From contig JALXCS010000087.1 in the NCBI GenBank assembly GCA_026990815.1, positions 1 through 7,475 on the forward strand: 7,475 bases of DNA, given 5' to 3'. Shown here one piece after another: positions 1 to 6,309 of the stretch. Within the stretch, counting starts at the first letter, position 1; each line of letters opens with the position of its first letter. A model generated the notes under the pieces. It made no database searches and was not told where the DNA came from. It saw only the letters and a program-made list of their open reading frames with translations. Source of the stretch: Methylomonas sp. Its GTDB lineage: Bacteria; Pseudomonadota; Gammaproteobacteria; Methylococcales; Methylomonadaceae. The position numbers and the translations under genes are program-made.

Positions 1-28
1 GTGTGTGATTTCTTCTTTTCTTGCTCAT
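1..28 (-). CDS. IS3-family transposase OrfA-like protein, 5' end only (runs off left edge)
   Basis: On the minus strand an ATG at 28-26 opens a frame reading MSKKRRNHT before the window ends. A strong ribosome binding site (GAGAGG, complement of 37-42) lies 8 bases upstream. From memory, the basic start KKRRNHS/T followed by an FK.KVAL segment is characteristic of the DDE-type IS3 OrfA helix-turn-helix protein, the N-terminal half of the transposase normally joined to OrfB by programmed frameshifting. Only nine residues are visible, so the call depends on this short match plus the good start signal. It could be another small basic protein. The gene points away from the rest of the window. Confidence 0.55.
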
Positions 29-134
29 TGTTTTTTCCTCTCTTTTTGGATATTACAATAAAGCAGTTTTATCACTTAAGCCTCTGTCTGGTTTCTTAGG
101 GCCATTTCTCTTTTCACAAAAACTGGGCACTCTA
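1..134 (-). mobile_element. Putative end of an IS3-family insertion sequence
   Basis: If the gene at 1-28 is orfA, the upstream terminal inverted repeat should lie within roughly 100 bp of its start. The segment 115-134, read on the minus strand as TAGAGTGCCCAGTTTTTGTG, is where I would place the outer end. The base pattern (GTGCCC, then a T-run and GTG) suits an IS tip, but the other end is outside the window, so neither the inverted repeat nor a target duplication can be confirmed. The boundary is inference. Confidence 0.35.
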
Positions 135-335
135 AATAAGGCGTTCTTAAACGCGATAGCTATAGAAGCAGCAAAATGTGTATGTGCTCAGTCATGATTA
201 TTATTACTGACGATACTATCATTCGTTAAACTTCTTAAGTTGTCCACATTGTGGTTTGGGTAGAGCAGTTACAATTATAAAAAGTCTTAGAAACTAAATC
301 CTTTGTTTGTTGCCTCAGTATTATAAGTTTTTATT
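135..335. other. Gene-free stretch upstream of the small helical protein
   Basis: Together with 29-134 this makes about 300 bp without a supportable gene; all frames are broken by stops. Two small dyads are visible: GCGTT-N4-AACGC at 141-154 and CCACA-T-TGTGG at 244-254. A TATAAA box at 276-281 could be a -10 element for the gene starting at 351, but no convincing -35 lies at the right spacing. I see no tRNA, rRNA or repeat array. Confidence 0.5.
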
Positions 336-337
336 TT

Positions 338-345
338 GGGGAGAG
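338..345 (+). promoter_or_regulatory. Ribosome binding site that sets a GTG start
   Basis: GGGGAGAG lies 5 bases before the GTG at 351. A TTG at 336 in the same frame overlaps this site, so it cannot be the real start. Confidence 0.6.
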
Positions 346-350
346 TTACT

Positions 351-614
351 GTGGATTTAAAAAATGAACTTAAGGAATTGTCTAGTACTTTAAGTCAGCA
401 GCGTGATGAAATTGAGCTTCAATTACATCTTGCCAGTATGGAAGTAAAAGATGAATGGCAACATGCTGAAAAATATTGGGGCCAATTCATTGATGCATTG
501 GGAATTATCAATGACGACACCAAGGAAGTCAGTGCCGAGCTGATTCATGCAACCAAGGTAATCGGTGATGAGTTAATACAAGTTTATAAGAGGATATTGC
601 ATAGTTTCCAATAA
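351..614 (+). CDS. Small helical (coiled-coil-like) protein of unknown function, 87 aa
   Basis: I do not recognise this protein. It starts at GTG 351, behind a purine-rich ribosome binding site, and ends at TAA 614. The sequence is rich in Glu, Lys, Gln, Leu and Ile, with no Cys, Pro or signal peptide. Residues ~3-45 (ELKELSSTL..., then EIELQLHLASMEVKDEW) and ~55-85 read as amphipathic helices separated by a short turn at GIINDDTKE, suggesting a two-helix hairpin or coiled-coil dimer. It is probably cytoplasmic. The gene lies 72 bp upstream of the beta-CASP hydrolase on the same strand and could be co-transcribed with it. Small helical proteins of this sort sometimes act as accessory or stress proteins, but nothing here shows a function. 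Confidence 0.75.
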   Translation: MDLKNELKELSSTLSQQRDEIELQLHLASMEVKDEWQHAEKYWGQFIDALGIINDDTKEVSAELIHATKVIGDELIQVYKRILHSFQ

Positions 615-674
615 ATAATGATGTTACTCTAACACACGTTGTACAAGTATTATCTCATTAATAATAACTTTTGT

Positions 675-682
675 AGGGGGGG
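675..682 (+). promoter_or_regulatory. Ribosome binding site of the beta-CASP hydrolase gene
   Basis: AGGGGGGG is followed after 4 bases by ATG 687. It decides for 687 over an in-frame TTG at 639, which would add 16 residues unlike the family's N-terminus. The seven-G run is also a possible slippage site. Confidence 0.6.
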
Positions 683-686
683 AACC

Positions 687-2087
687 ATGAAATTAGCATT
701 TCACGGAGCTGACCAAAATGTAACGGGATCTTGTCACCTGATTGAAGCATTAGGTAAAAAAATTCTGATTGACTGTGGCCTTTACCAGGGAGGTCGAGAA
801 ATGGATGAAGAAAATTCTGAGCCCTTTGGTTTCGATCCCGCTGAAATTGATTATTTATTGCTGACTCATGCCCATTTGGACCACTGTGGCCGTATTCCGC
901 TTTTGGTAAAACGTGGGTTTACCGGGGAAATCATTTCAACAGCAGCATCATTTGAACTGGCCAGACTGGTGTTAATGGATTCGGCCAAATTACAGGAAGA
1001 TGAAGCCCGGTATAAATCAAAAAAAGCCTCACGACGTGGTAAAAAGGAAACTATTGAACCTCTTTATGACGTAGTCAATGCCTTAAATAGTTTTGGGTTT
1101 TTTGGCAGATCAGCTTATTATAAGATGCCATTGACTATTGTTGAGGGAATTCAGGCCACTTTTATCAATGCCGGCCATATTCTGGGTTCTGCGTCTATTG
1201 ATCTGGAAGTTATCGAGAATAGTATAAAACATCGTATTTTGTTTTCAGGGGATTTGGGGTATGACGACCGAGCTATAATTCGAAATCCATCTGCGCCACC
1301 TCATGTGGATATTGTTGTGATGGAAACCACGTATGGAGATAGAAACCATAAAACTTTAAATCCCACGCTGGATGAATTTTATACAGCCATCAGTAAAACT
1401 ATTGGCCAGGGAGGAAATGTCATCATTCCAAGTTTCGCTTTGGAACGCGCCCAGGAATTACTTTATTTCATCCGTGAAGGTATCGAGCAAGGACGGTTGC
1501 CCCACTATTTACCAGTATTTCTGGATTCCCCAATGGCTATTTCGGCCACTGAAATTTTCCGCCGGCATCCGGAATGTTTCGATAAGGAAACTTTCAAGAT
1601 TTTTTCATCAGGTAATGACCCTTTGTCTTTTCAAGGTCTGCGTTTCACAAAAGAAACGGCAGAATCAATGGCGATTAATAATATTACTGGTGGTGCAGTG
1701 ATTATTGCAGGCTCAGGAATGTGTACTGGAGGCAGGGTAAAACATCACTTGAAGCATAATTTATGGAATGCTCATAATTCTGTCATATTCGTCGGTTATG
1801 CTGCCCAGGGAACATTGGCACGAAAGATTGTAGATGGTGCAAAAAGCGTGAAGATCTTTGGAGAGGAAATTCCAGTACAAGCGGCTATTTATACCATTGG
1901 TGGTTTTTCTGCCCATGCAGATCAAAAAGTACTATTAGATTGGCATCGACAAACCGGAAACCCCAAAACAACTTTTTTGGTTCATGGCGATAAAGATGTC
2001 ATGAAAATATTTGCAAAAAAACTACATAACACACGGGTTGAAATTCCAGCATTGCACCAGCATTATAAACTTGAAGACTGGTTATAA
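687..2087 (+). CDS. MBL-fold/beta-CASP RNA-processing metallo-hydrolase
   Basis: A 466-residue protein of the metallo-beta-lactamase superfamily, beta-CASP branch, to which CPSF73-like and bacterial RNase-type exo/endonucleases belong. The sequence shows the MBL core: D29 in LIDCGLYQG, the zinc motif HAHLDH at 61-66, a downstream metal His in NAGHILGSAS, and Asp in FSGDLG. The beta-CASP motifs follow: A, ETTYGDR; the SGMCTGGR segment; B, His in GFSAHAD; and C, VHGD near the C-terminus. With all metal ligands present it should be an active di-zinc phosphodiesterase on RNA (family knowledge); the actual substrate is unknown. Length is normal for the family and there is no signal peptide, so it is cytoplasmic. 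It may form a transcription unit with the small gene at 351. A direct link to the carbon-fixation genes is not shown. Confidence 0.9.
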   Translation: MKLAFHGADQNVTGSCHLIEALGKKILIDCGLYQGGREMDEENSEPFGFDPAEIDYLLLTHAHLDHCGRIPLLVKRGFTGEIISTAASFELARLVLMDSAKLQEDEARYKSKKASRRGKKETIEPLYDVVNALNSFGFFGRSAYYKMPLTIVEGIQATFINAGHILGSASIDLEVIENSIKHRILFSGDLGYDDRAIIRNPSAPPHVDIVVMETTYGDRNHKTLNPTLDEFYTAISKTIGQGGNVIIPSFALERAQELLYFIREGIEQGRLPHYLPVFLDSPMAISATEIFRRHPECFDKETFKIFSSGNDPLSFQGLRFTKETAESMAINNITGGAVIIAGSGMCTGGRVKHHLKHNLWNAHNSVIFVGYAAQGTLARKIVDGAKSVKIFGEEIPVQAAIYTIGGFSAHADQKVLLDWHRQTGNPKTTFLVHGDKDVMKIFAKKLHNTRVEIPALHQHYKLEDWL

Positions 2088-2213
2088 GGTCTTGCTCAAT
2101 GTAAGAAAGTAATTGTAGGCAACCAACCATCACAAGCTTTAGAAATCATAATTCAATGGCTTGCAAAACATTACCAAAATGAGCTGCGAAAGAATTGCCA
2201 GTGGCAGATATAA
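2088..2213 (+). other. In-frame open tail after the hydrolase stop; possible gene remnant
   Basis: After the TAA at 2085-2087 the same reading frame stays open for 41 more codons up to TAA 2211-2213. The translation looks protein-like in its second half (QALEIIIQWLAKHYQNELRK, then NCQWQI). There is no start codon with a ribosome binding site. The hydrolase already has a natural C-terminus before the stop, so read-through of one gene is less likely than the 3' remnant of a lost gene, or chance in AT-rich DNA. I do not recognise the family. Confidence 0.3.
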
Positions 2214-2240
2214 TTTGCTGAACAATGACGATACAGATTG

Positions 2241-2837
2241 ATGACAACTATATCTGATTCAAATCCACAGGGAAAAGGATTGGTGCCAATTATGGACATG
2301 CTGTTAGTGCATCGTCATTTCGTCAATATTCCCGCAAAAAAGATTGAACAGATCACAGCCGAACTTTTCACCTCACTTTTTATTTTACAAAGTGAATTTA
2401 AATTTCGAATTGTCACGAATCGATCCTATTGGTTATATCGAAATCAAGAAACCTTTAGGTTGTCTATCATTCATCCAAGAGAATGGAAGAACAGTAGCTT
2501 TGGAGAGTTTGTTGGCGAATGTATTTTGCAAAATGACCTGACCTGGACGTTAATATTAAGTGAACAAGCCGCTCAAGATGAAGAATTAATCGACTATATC
2601 AATTCGGAAAAAACAGCATTCAAAAAGCAATTGTTGCAACAGACACAATTAACCCAAGCGTTACCAGTTTATGAGGCGAATTTACCTTTTTATCAACGTG
2701 CCCTTGCAAATGGTTTGGCCTGTTCCTTAAAAATTTCTATGGTTAAGAGCCAAATTCTCCAGCTTGATTTTAAATCAGCACTGACTAGCAGTAATAAGGG
2801 AATACCCTTGCAAATAGATGATTGGGAGGTTAAGTAA
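2241..2837 (+). CDS. Conserved-looking protein of unknown function, 198 aa
   Basis: The start is placed at ATG 2241; a TTG directly before it is unlikely. No clear ribosome binding site precedes it, so the start is the weakest part of this call. The N-terminus carries NPQGKGLVPIMDML, which has the look of a conserved family motif. A mixed alpha/beta middle follows, rich in aromatics (YWLYRNQETFRLSIIHPREW and GEFVGECILQNDLTW), then a helical section at ~110-160 (EELIDYINSEKTAFKKQLL). There is no signal peptide or membrane segment. The pattern faintly recalls DUF2452-type bacterial proteins, but this is memory only and I give it no weight as a function. It stands between the RNase-like gene and cbbR, convergent with cbbR. 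Confidence 0.75.
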   Translation: MTTISDSNPQGKGLVPIMDMLLVHRHFVNIPAKKIEQITAELFTSLFILQSEFKFRIVTNRSYWLYRNQETFRLSIIHPREWKNSSFGEFVGECILQNDLTWTLILSEQAAQDEELIDYINSEKTAFKKQLLQQTQLTQALPVYEANLPFYQRALANGLACSLKISMVKSQILQLDFKSALTSSNKGIPLQIDDWEVK

Positions 2838-2909
2838 ATTATGGTTCTTTTTATTGCACGACTTAAAATTCAGAATAAATTCTAAACAAATGGGCAGCTT
2901 TCTGGAGTT
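2838..2909. other. Convergent intergenic region with weak inverted repeats
   Basis: This stretch separates the 3' ends of the 198-aa gene and cbbR. It holds an AT-rich dyad AGAAT-AA-ATTCT at 2872-2883. A second dyad, AGCTTT at 2896-2901 with AAAGCT at 2916-2921, reaches into the cbbR stop. Either could help end transcription, but both are short and no clear GC stem plus T-run is present. Confidence 0.25.
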
Positions 2910-3845
2910 TCACAAAAAGCTTGCTAGTTCAGGATACTTTGAACTCCAGATTTCTTGAGTATTTTTCATAACATATTGAATAAATAGCACCATAGCTGGT
3001 GATAGAATTTTTTTCTTATGATGAACTAAATACCAGTTACGAATGATGGGCATTTTTTCAACCTGAAGAATGATTACCTGTTTCAGGGCCAGCTCTTGCT
3101 GTAAAGTATGCAACGAGATGATGCCCAAACCGAGTCCAGCCGCAACGGCTTGTTTAATTGCTTCATTACTGGGCATTTCCATTGAGGTTTTTAACTGAAT
3201 TCCATGTTCGCCAAAAAATCGTTGCATGGCAATTCGTGTTCCAGAGCCAGGTTCTCTCACCACAAATTTGTTTTTCATCAATTCATGTAGACTTATTTTT
3301 TGTTTTCCGTCTAAGGGATGGCCTGGGGGGGCAATGATGACCAGCGGGTTTTTCATAAAAGCTTTAGTGACCAAGTCGAGTTTCAACGGTGCTTGACCCA
3401 TAATTGCCAGGTCGGTTGTGAGATCCTTTAGGCTTTCCAATAATCCTTCCCGATTATGAATTTCCAGATGAAAACTGATACCAGGATGCAGTTTACTAAA
3501 TTGTGCCAATACTAAAGTAACGAATTGATTGGCTGTTTCCGGGACGACTAGATTAAGATGACCTTCCTCCGCTCCAGCTAATTTTGCTAATTGCTGCTCG
3601 AGAATATTGTGAGAAGCCAGCATTTTTTCTGCATAGTCTTTTACGATGATTCCTGCTTGGGTAAGGGTAAATTTTTTCCCGTTTTTTTCCAGTAGCGGCA
3701 TACCGATTAAAGATTCAATTTGCTTAATCTGCATGGAAACAGCGGGCTGGCTTAAATGAAGAAATTCAGCAGCGTGAGTGATACTCTGCTGTTTTGCCAC
3801 GCAGGCAATGATTTCCAATTGGCGGAAGGTGATATGAAGGCTCAT
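2910..3845 (-). CDS. cbbR: LysR-family transcriptional regulator of CO2 fixation, CbbR
   Basis: A 311-residue LysR-type regulator. The N-terminus (MSLHITFRQLEI) matches the usual CbbR opening (TFRQLE). The winged helix-turn-helix spans about residues 21-44 (SITHAAEFLHLSQPAVSMQIKQIE), followed by the periplasmic-binding-protein-like effector domain from ~90 to 290, including VREPGSGTR and AAGLGLGII. CbbR proteins activate cbb operons in response to metabolites such as RuBP, NADPH or PEP (family knowledge). I chose ATG 3845; an in-frame ATG at 3881 would add 12 atypical residues (MFFINYIRYYLC). An AAGG lies 12 bases before 3845, a little far. Divergent placement 108 bp from cbbM is the classic arrangement and supports the specific name. 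It probably controls both itself and the cbbM operon. Confidence 0.9.
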   Translation of the reverse strand: MSLHITFRQLEIIACVAKQQSITHAAEFLHLSQPAVSMQIKQIESLIGMPLLEKNGKKFTLTQAGIIVKDYAEKMLASHNILEQQLAKLAGAEEGHLNLVVPETANQFVTLVLAQFSKLHPGISFHLEIHNREGLLESLKDLTTDLAIMGQAPLKLDLVTKAFMKNPLVIIAPPGHPLDGKQKISLHELMKNKFVVREPGSGTRIAMQRFFGEHGIQLKTSMEMPSNEAIKQAVAAGLGLGIISLHTLQQELALKQVIILQVEKMPIIRNWYLVHHKKKILSPAMVLFIQYVMKNTQEIWSSKYPELASFL

Positions 3846-3910
3846 ACATAGATAATACCTTATGTAATTAATAAAAAACATTGATTTTACTTATGTATAA
3901 AATAAATCCA

Positions 3911-3928
3911 TGATGTCATACAACATCA
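3911..3928. repeat. Inverted repeat TGATGT-N6-ACATCA before cbbM
   Basis: A perfect 6-bp dyad with a 6-base centre ends 12 bases before the cbbM ribosome binding site and lies downstream of the likely -10. It could be an operator for a second regulator or a small hairpin in the cbbM leader. Confidence 0.45.
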
Positions 3929-3940
3929 ATATTTTTTGAA

Positions 3941-3944
3941 GAGG
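3941..3944 (+). promoter_or_regulatory. Ribosome binding site of cbbM
   Basis: GAGG (within GAAGAGGG) lies 9 bases before ATG 3954. It sets the start there rather than at an in-frame TTG at 3936, and it fits the conserved MDQSxRY N-terminus of form II RuBisCO. Confidence 0.65.
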
Positions 3945-3953
3945 GCTAATATC

Positions 3954-5324
3954 ATGGATCAATCAAATCGATATGCAGACTTGACATTATCTGAGTCACA
4001 GCTGATTGCAGATGGCGAGCATGTGCTAGTAACTTATATCATGAAGCCTAAAGTAGGCTACGACTATCTGGTAACTGCTGCTCATTTTGCGGCTGAATCC
4101 TCAACTGGAACAAATGTCTCAGTAAGTACCACGGACGATTTCACTAAAAGTGTCGATGCGCTGGTTTATGAAATAGATGAACAGAAGGAAATAACCAAGA
4201 TCGCTTATCCGGTCGATTTGTTCGATTTTAATATGATTGATGGTCGGGCCATGCTGGCTTCATTTTTGACTTTGACTATCGGCAACAATCAGGGAATGGG
4301 TGATGTCGAATATGCAAAAATGCATGATTTTTATTTTCCACCAAAGTATCTCAGTAAATTTGACGGAGTATCGACAACGATAAGGGATTTATGGCGAATA
4401 TTAGGTCGGCATCAGGTTAATGGTGGCTTTATCGTTGGCACCATTATTAAACCTAAGTTAGGTCTTCGGCCTGAACCATTTGCAAATGCCTGTTACGACT
4501 TTTGGTTGGGAGGCGACTTTATAAAAAATGATGAACCGCAAGGGAATCAGAGGTTTGCACCTATCAAAGAAACCATTCCTCTAGTTGCTGATGCTATGCG
4601 TAGAGTTCAAGATGAAACTGGAGAGGCAAAATTATTCTCTGCCAATATTACTGCGGATGACTACCACGAAATGATTGCGAGAGGTGAATTTATACTTGAA
4701 ACTTTTGCTGGGAATGCTGATCATGTGGCTTTTCTGGTTGATGGCTATGTAGCGGGACCACATGCTATCACTACTGCACGACGCCATTTCCCGGATCAAT
4801 ATTTGCATTATCACCGTGCTGGACATGGTGCGGTTACTTCTCCTCAAAGTAAGAGAGGCTATACTGCTTTCGTATTGTCGAAAATGGCACGTTGTCAGGG
4901 GGCTTCTGGGATCCACGTAGGAACAATGGGTTTTGGAAAAATGGAAGGGGAAAGTGCAGATAAAAATATTGCTCATATGATTGAGCAGGATGTTGCAGAA
5001 GGACCATTCTATAAGCAGGAGTGGTTAGGTATGAATCCGACAACACCAATTATTTCAGGCGGTATGAATGCCATCCGAATTCCTGGTTTCTTTAAGAACT
5101 TGGGTCATTCAAATTTAATTTTGACTGCTGGGGGAGGTTGTTTTGGTCATCTTGATGGTGCCAAAGCAGGTGCGACCTCTTTACGACAAGCTGAACAATG
5201 CTGGAAACAGGGTGCTGACCCTGTTGAATTTGCAAAAGAACATAAAGAATTTGCCCGAGCTTTCGAATCTTTTAGCGAAGACGCAGACAGGTTGTATCCG
5301 GGGTGGCGAGAAAAACTAAAATAA
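3954..5324 (+). CDS. cbbM: Form II ribulose-1,5-bisphosphate carboxylase/oxygenase large subunit
   Basis: CbbM fixes CO2 onto ribulose-1,5-bisphosphate, giving two 3-phosphoglycerates. Form II enzymes are large-subunit dimers or dimer-based oligomers without small subunits and typically suit high CO2 and low O2. The 456-residue sequence lines up, as I remember it, with the Rhodospirillum rubrum enzyme without gaps, ending about ten residues earlier. Visible active-site parts are E48 in AAESSTGTN, N111 in GNNQGMGD, K166 in GTIIKPKLG, the carbamylated lysine K191 with D193 and E194 in FIKNDEP, H287 in HYHRAGHGA, H321 in SGIHVGTMGFGK, loop-6 K329, and the phosphate-binding ISGGM and TAGGG segments. 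Nothing is missing, so it should be active. It is the first gene of the cassette, 45 bp ahead of the phosphatase, and divergent from cbbR. No activase gene (cbbQ/cbbO) follows, unlike many form II operons. Confidence 0.98.
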   Translation: MDQSNRYADLTLSESQLIADGEHVLVTYIMKPKVGYDYLVTAAHFAAESSTGTNVSVSTTDDFTKSVDALVYEIDEQKEITKIAYPVDLFDFNMIDGRAMLASFLTLTIGNNQGMGDVEYAKMHDFYFPPKYLSKFDGVSTTIRDLWRILGRHQVNGGFIVGTIIKPKLGLRPEPFANACYDFWLGGDFIKNDEPQGNQRFAPIKETIPLVADAMRRVQDETGEAKLFSANITADDYHEMIARGEFILETFAGNADHVAFLVDGYVAGPHAITTARRHFPDQYLHYHRAGHGAVTSPQSKRGYTAFVLSKMARCQGASGIHVGTMGFGKMEGESADKNIAHMIEQDVAEGPFYKQEWLGMNPTTPIISGGMNAIRIPGFFKNLGHSNLILTAGGGCFGHLDGAKAGATSLRQAEQCWKQGADPVEFAKEHKEFARAFESFSEDADRLYPGWREKLK

Positions 5325-5369
5325 TGTTTTTAGCCATTACTTATTAAAATATATTTAGCAGGTACTAAC

Positions 5370-6236
5370 ATGGACCCCTTTTCCTTTTGGCAGGTTTTTG
5401 GTAAAGAATTAAAAAATGGAACGGAAATAGATATGGAGACTTTGTTAATACAAGTAGAAGAATTGGCTGTTGATGTTTCAAAAAATATTATTCTTCCATA
5501 CTTTGGATGTGCTCATGAAACGAAAAAAAAGGATGGTTCGTTATTAACAGAGATTGATGTACAAGCGCATACTGAACTTATCAGGAAATTGACTCAAATA
5601 GTTGACTTCCCAGTGTTAAGTGAAGAGCTAACAGTCTCAGAGCAACAAGCAATTTTAAATATGGAATGTCAGAGTTACTGGTGCATTGACCCAATCGATG
5701 GAACTTCAAACTTTGTGGCTGGGATTCCATATTGGTGCGTTAGTATTGCTCTAGTCGTAGAGGGACAGGTCAAATTGGGGGTGGTTTATGATGCTAACCG
5801 AAATGAATGTTTTTCAGCGACAATTAGCAGTGCAACATTCCTAAACAGGCAACCATTACAGTTAAATAAACCAAAAACGACGATTACGGAGTTGAAAGAC
5901 TGCATGGCTATGATTGATTTTAAACGATTGCAGTCAATTATTGCTCAAAAGATAGTTACCAATCCACCATACCGATCGCAACGTAGTTTTGGCGCCAGTG
6001 CCCTTGATCTATGTTGGATTGCAGCCGAACGTTGTCAAGTATATCTTCATGGCCATCAAAAATTGTGGGATCATGCCGCCGGTTTACTTATTCTTCATCA
6101 GTCGGAAGGACGGGCAGAAACTTTTCAAGGCGATACTGTTTTCAAAAACAATTTAGAACCCAAGTCGGTGATGGCAGCGAGTAATGAATTGTTAATGAGC
6201 AAGTGGAAAGCTTATTACCAAGAGATAGAATACTAA
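5370..6236 (+). CDS. Inositol-monophosphatase-family sugar-phosphate phosphatase; candidate CBB bisphosphatase
   Basis: The protein carries the full signature of the Mg-dependent, Li-sensitive phosphatase fold. In 288-residue numbering these are a metal Glu in LSEEL (E85), DPIDGTSNF at 107-115 (D107 and D110 bind metal; T112 is next to the nucleophilic water), and WDHAAG at 233-238 (D234). Members hydrolyse inositol phosphates, PAP, histidinol phosphate or, in archaeal FBPase IV, fructose-1,6-bisphosphate (family knowledge). Placed between cbbM and prk with no other phosphatase, it may act as the fructose- or sedoheptulose-bisphosphatase of the cycle, or remove an inhibitory sugar phosphate; this is inference. 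The start is uncertain: ATG 5370 has AGGT 7 bases upstream, while ATG 5433 gives a 267-residue protein nearer the usual family length and start. The phosphatase and prk are 73 bp apart. Confidence 0.88.
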   Translation: MDPFSFWQVFGKELKNGTEIDMETLLIQVEELAVDVSKNIILPYFGCAHETKKKDGSLLTEIDVQAHTELIRKLTQIVDFPVLSEELTVSEQQAILNMECQSYWCIDPIDGTSNFVAGIPYWCVSIALVVEGQVKLGVVYDANRNECFSATISSATFLNRQPLQLNKPKTTITELKDCMAMIDFKRLQSIIAQKIVTNPPYRSQRSFGASALDLCWIAAERCQVYLHGHQKLWDHAAGLLILHQSEGRAETFQGDTVFKNNLEPKSVMAASNELLMSKWKAYYQEIEY

Positions 6237-6280
6237 TATTCAAACCAAAATTAGGGTTAAGGTTTTGTAATGGGTTAGAT

Positions 6281-6292
6281 AATTGCGCAATT
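6281..6292. repeat. Perfect 12-bp palindrome AATTGCGCAATT before prk
   Basis: A complete palindrome lies 17 bases upstream of the prk start and just before its ribosome binding site. GATAAT at 6278-6283 overlaps its left edge and resembles a -10 box, though no convincing -35 is seen. It could be an operator at an internal promoter, a leader hairpin, or chance. Confidence 0.35.
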
Positions 6293-6309
6293 GAACAAGA
6301 GGTATACTT

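Larger units (their letters stand above)
3846..3953. promoter_or_regulatory. Divergent cbbR-cbbM control region with repeated TTATGTA motifs
   Basis: The region is very AT-rich. TACATA at 3845-3850 and TATGTA at 3861-3866 form a dyad with a 10-base spacer that touches the cbbR start codon. The octamer CTTATGTA occurs at 3859-3866 and again at 3890-3897, 31 bp apart or about three helical turns, so both copies would lie on one face of the DNA. LysR regulators bind such paired T-N11-A-type dyads, one site for recognition and one for activation. TATAAAAT at 3896-3903 is the likely -10 of cbbM; no good -35 is present, as expected for an activator-dependent promoter. Binding by CbbR is inferred, not shown. 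Confidence 0.5.

Noticed and set aside
639..686. TTG-started N-terminal extension of the beta-CASP protein
   Set aside because: The extra 16 residues are unlike the family, and a very strong ribosome binding site points to ATG 687.
1372..1701. 109-codon plus-strand frame inside the beta-CASP gene
   Set aside because: It overlaps a gene with all family motifs, has no ribosome binding site, and its translation resembles no protein family.
2344..2541. 65-codon plus-strand frame inside the 198-aa gene
   Set aside because: Out-of-frame shadow of the longer, more protein-like reading frame.
4632..5049. Two minus-strand frames opposite cbbM
   Set aside because: They lie entirely antisense to a highly conserved RuBisCO gene and have no start signals or recognisable domains.
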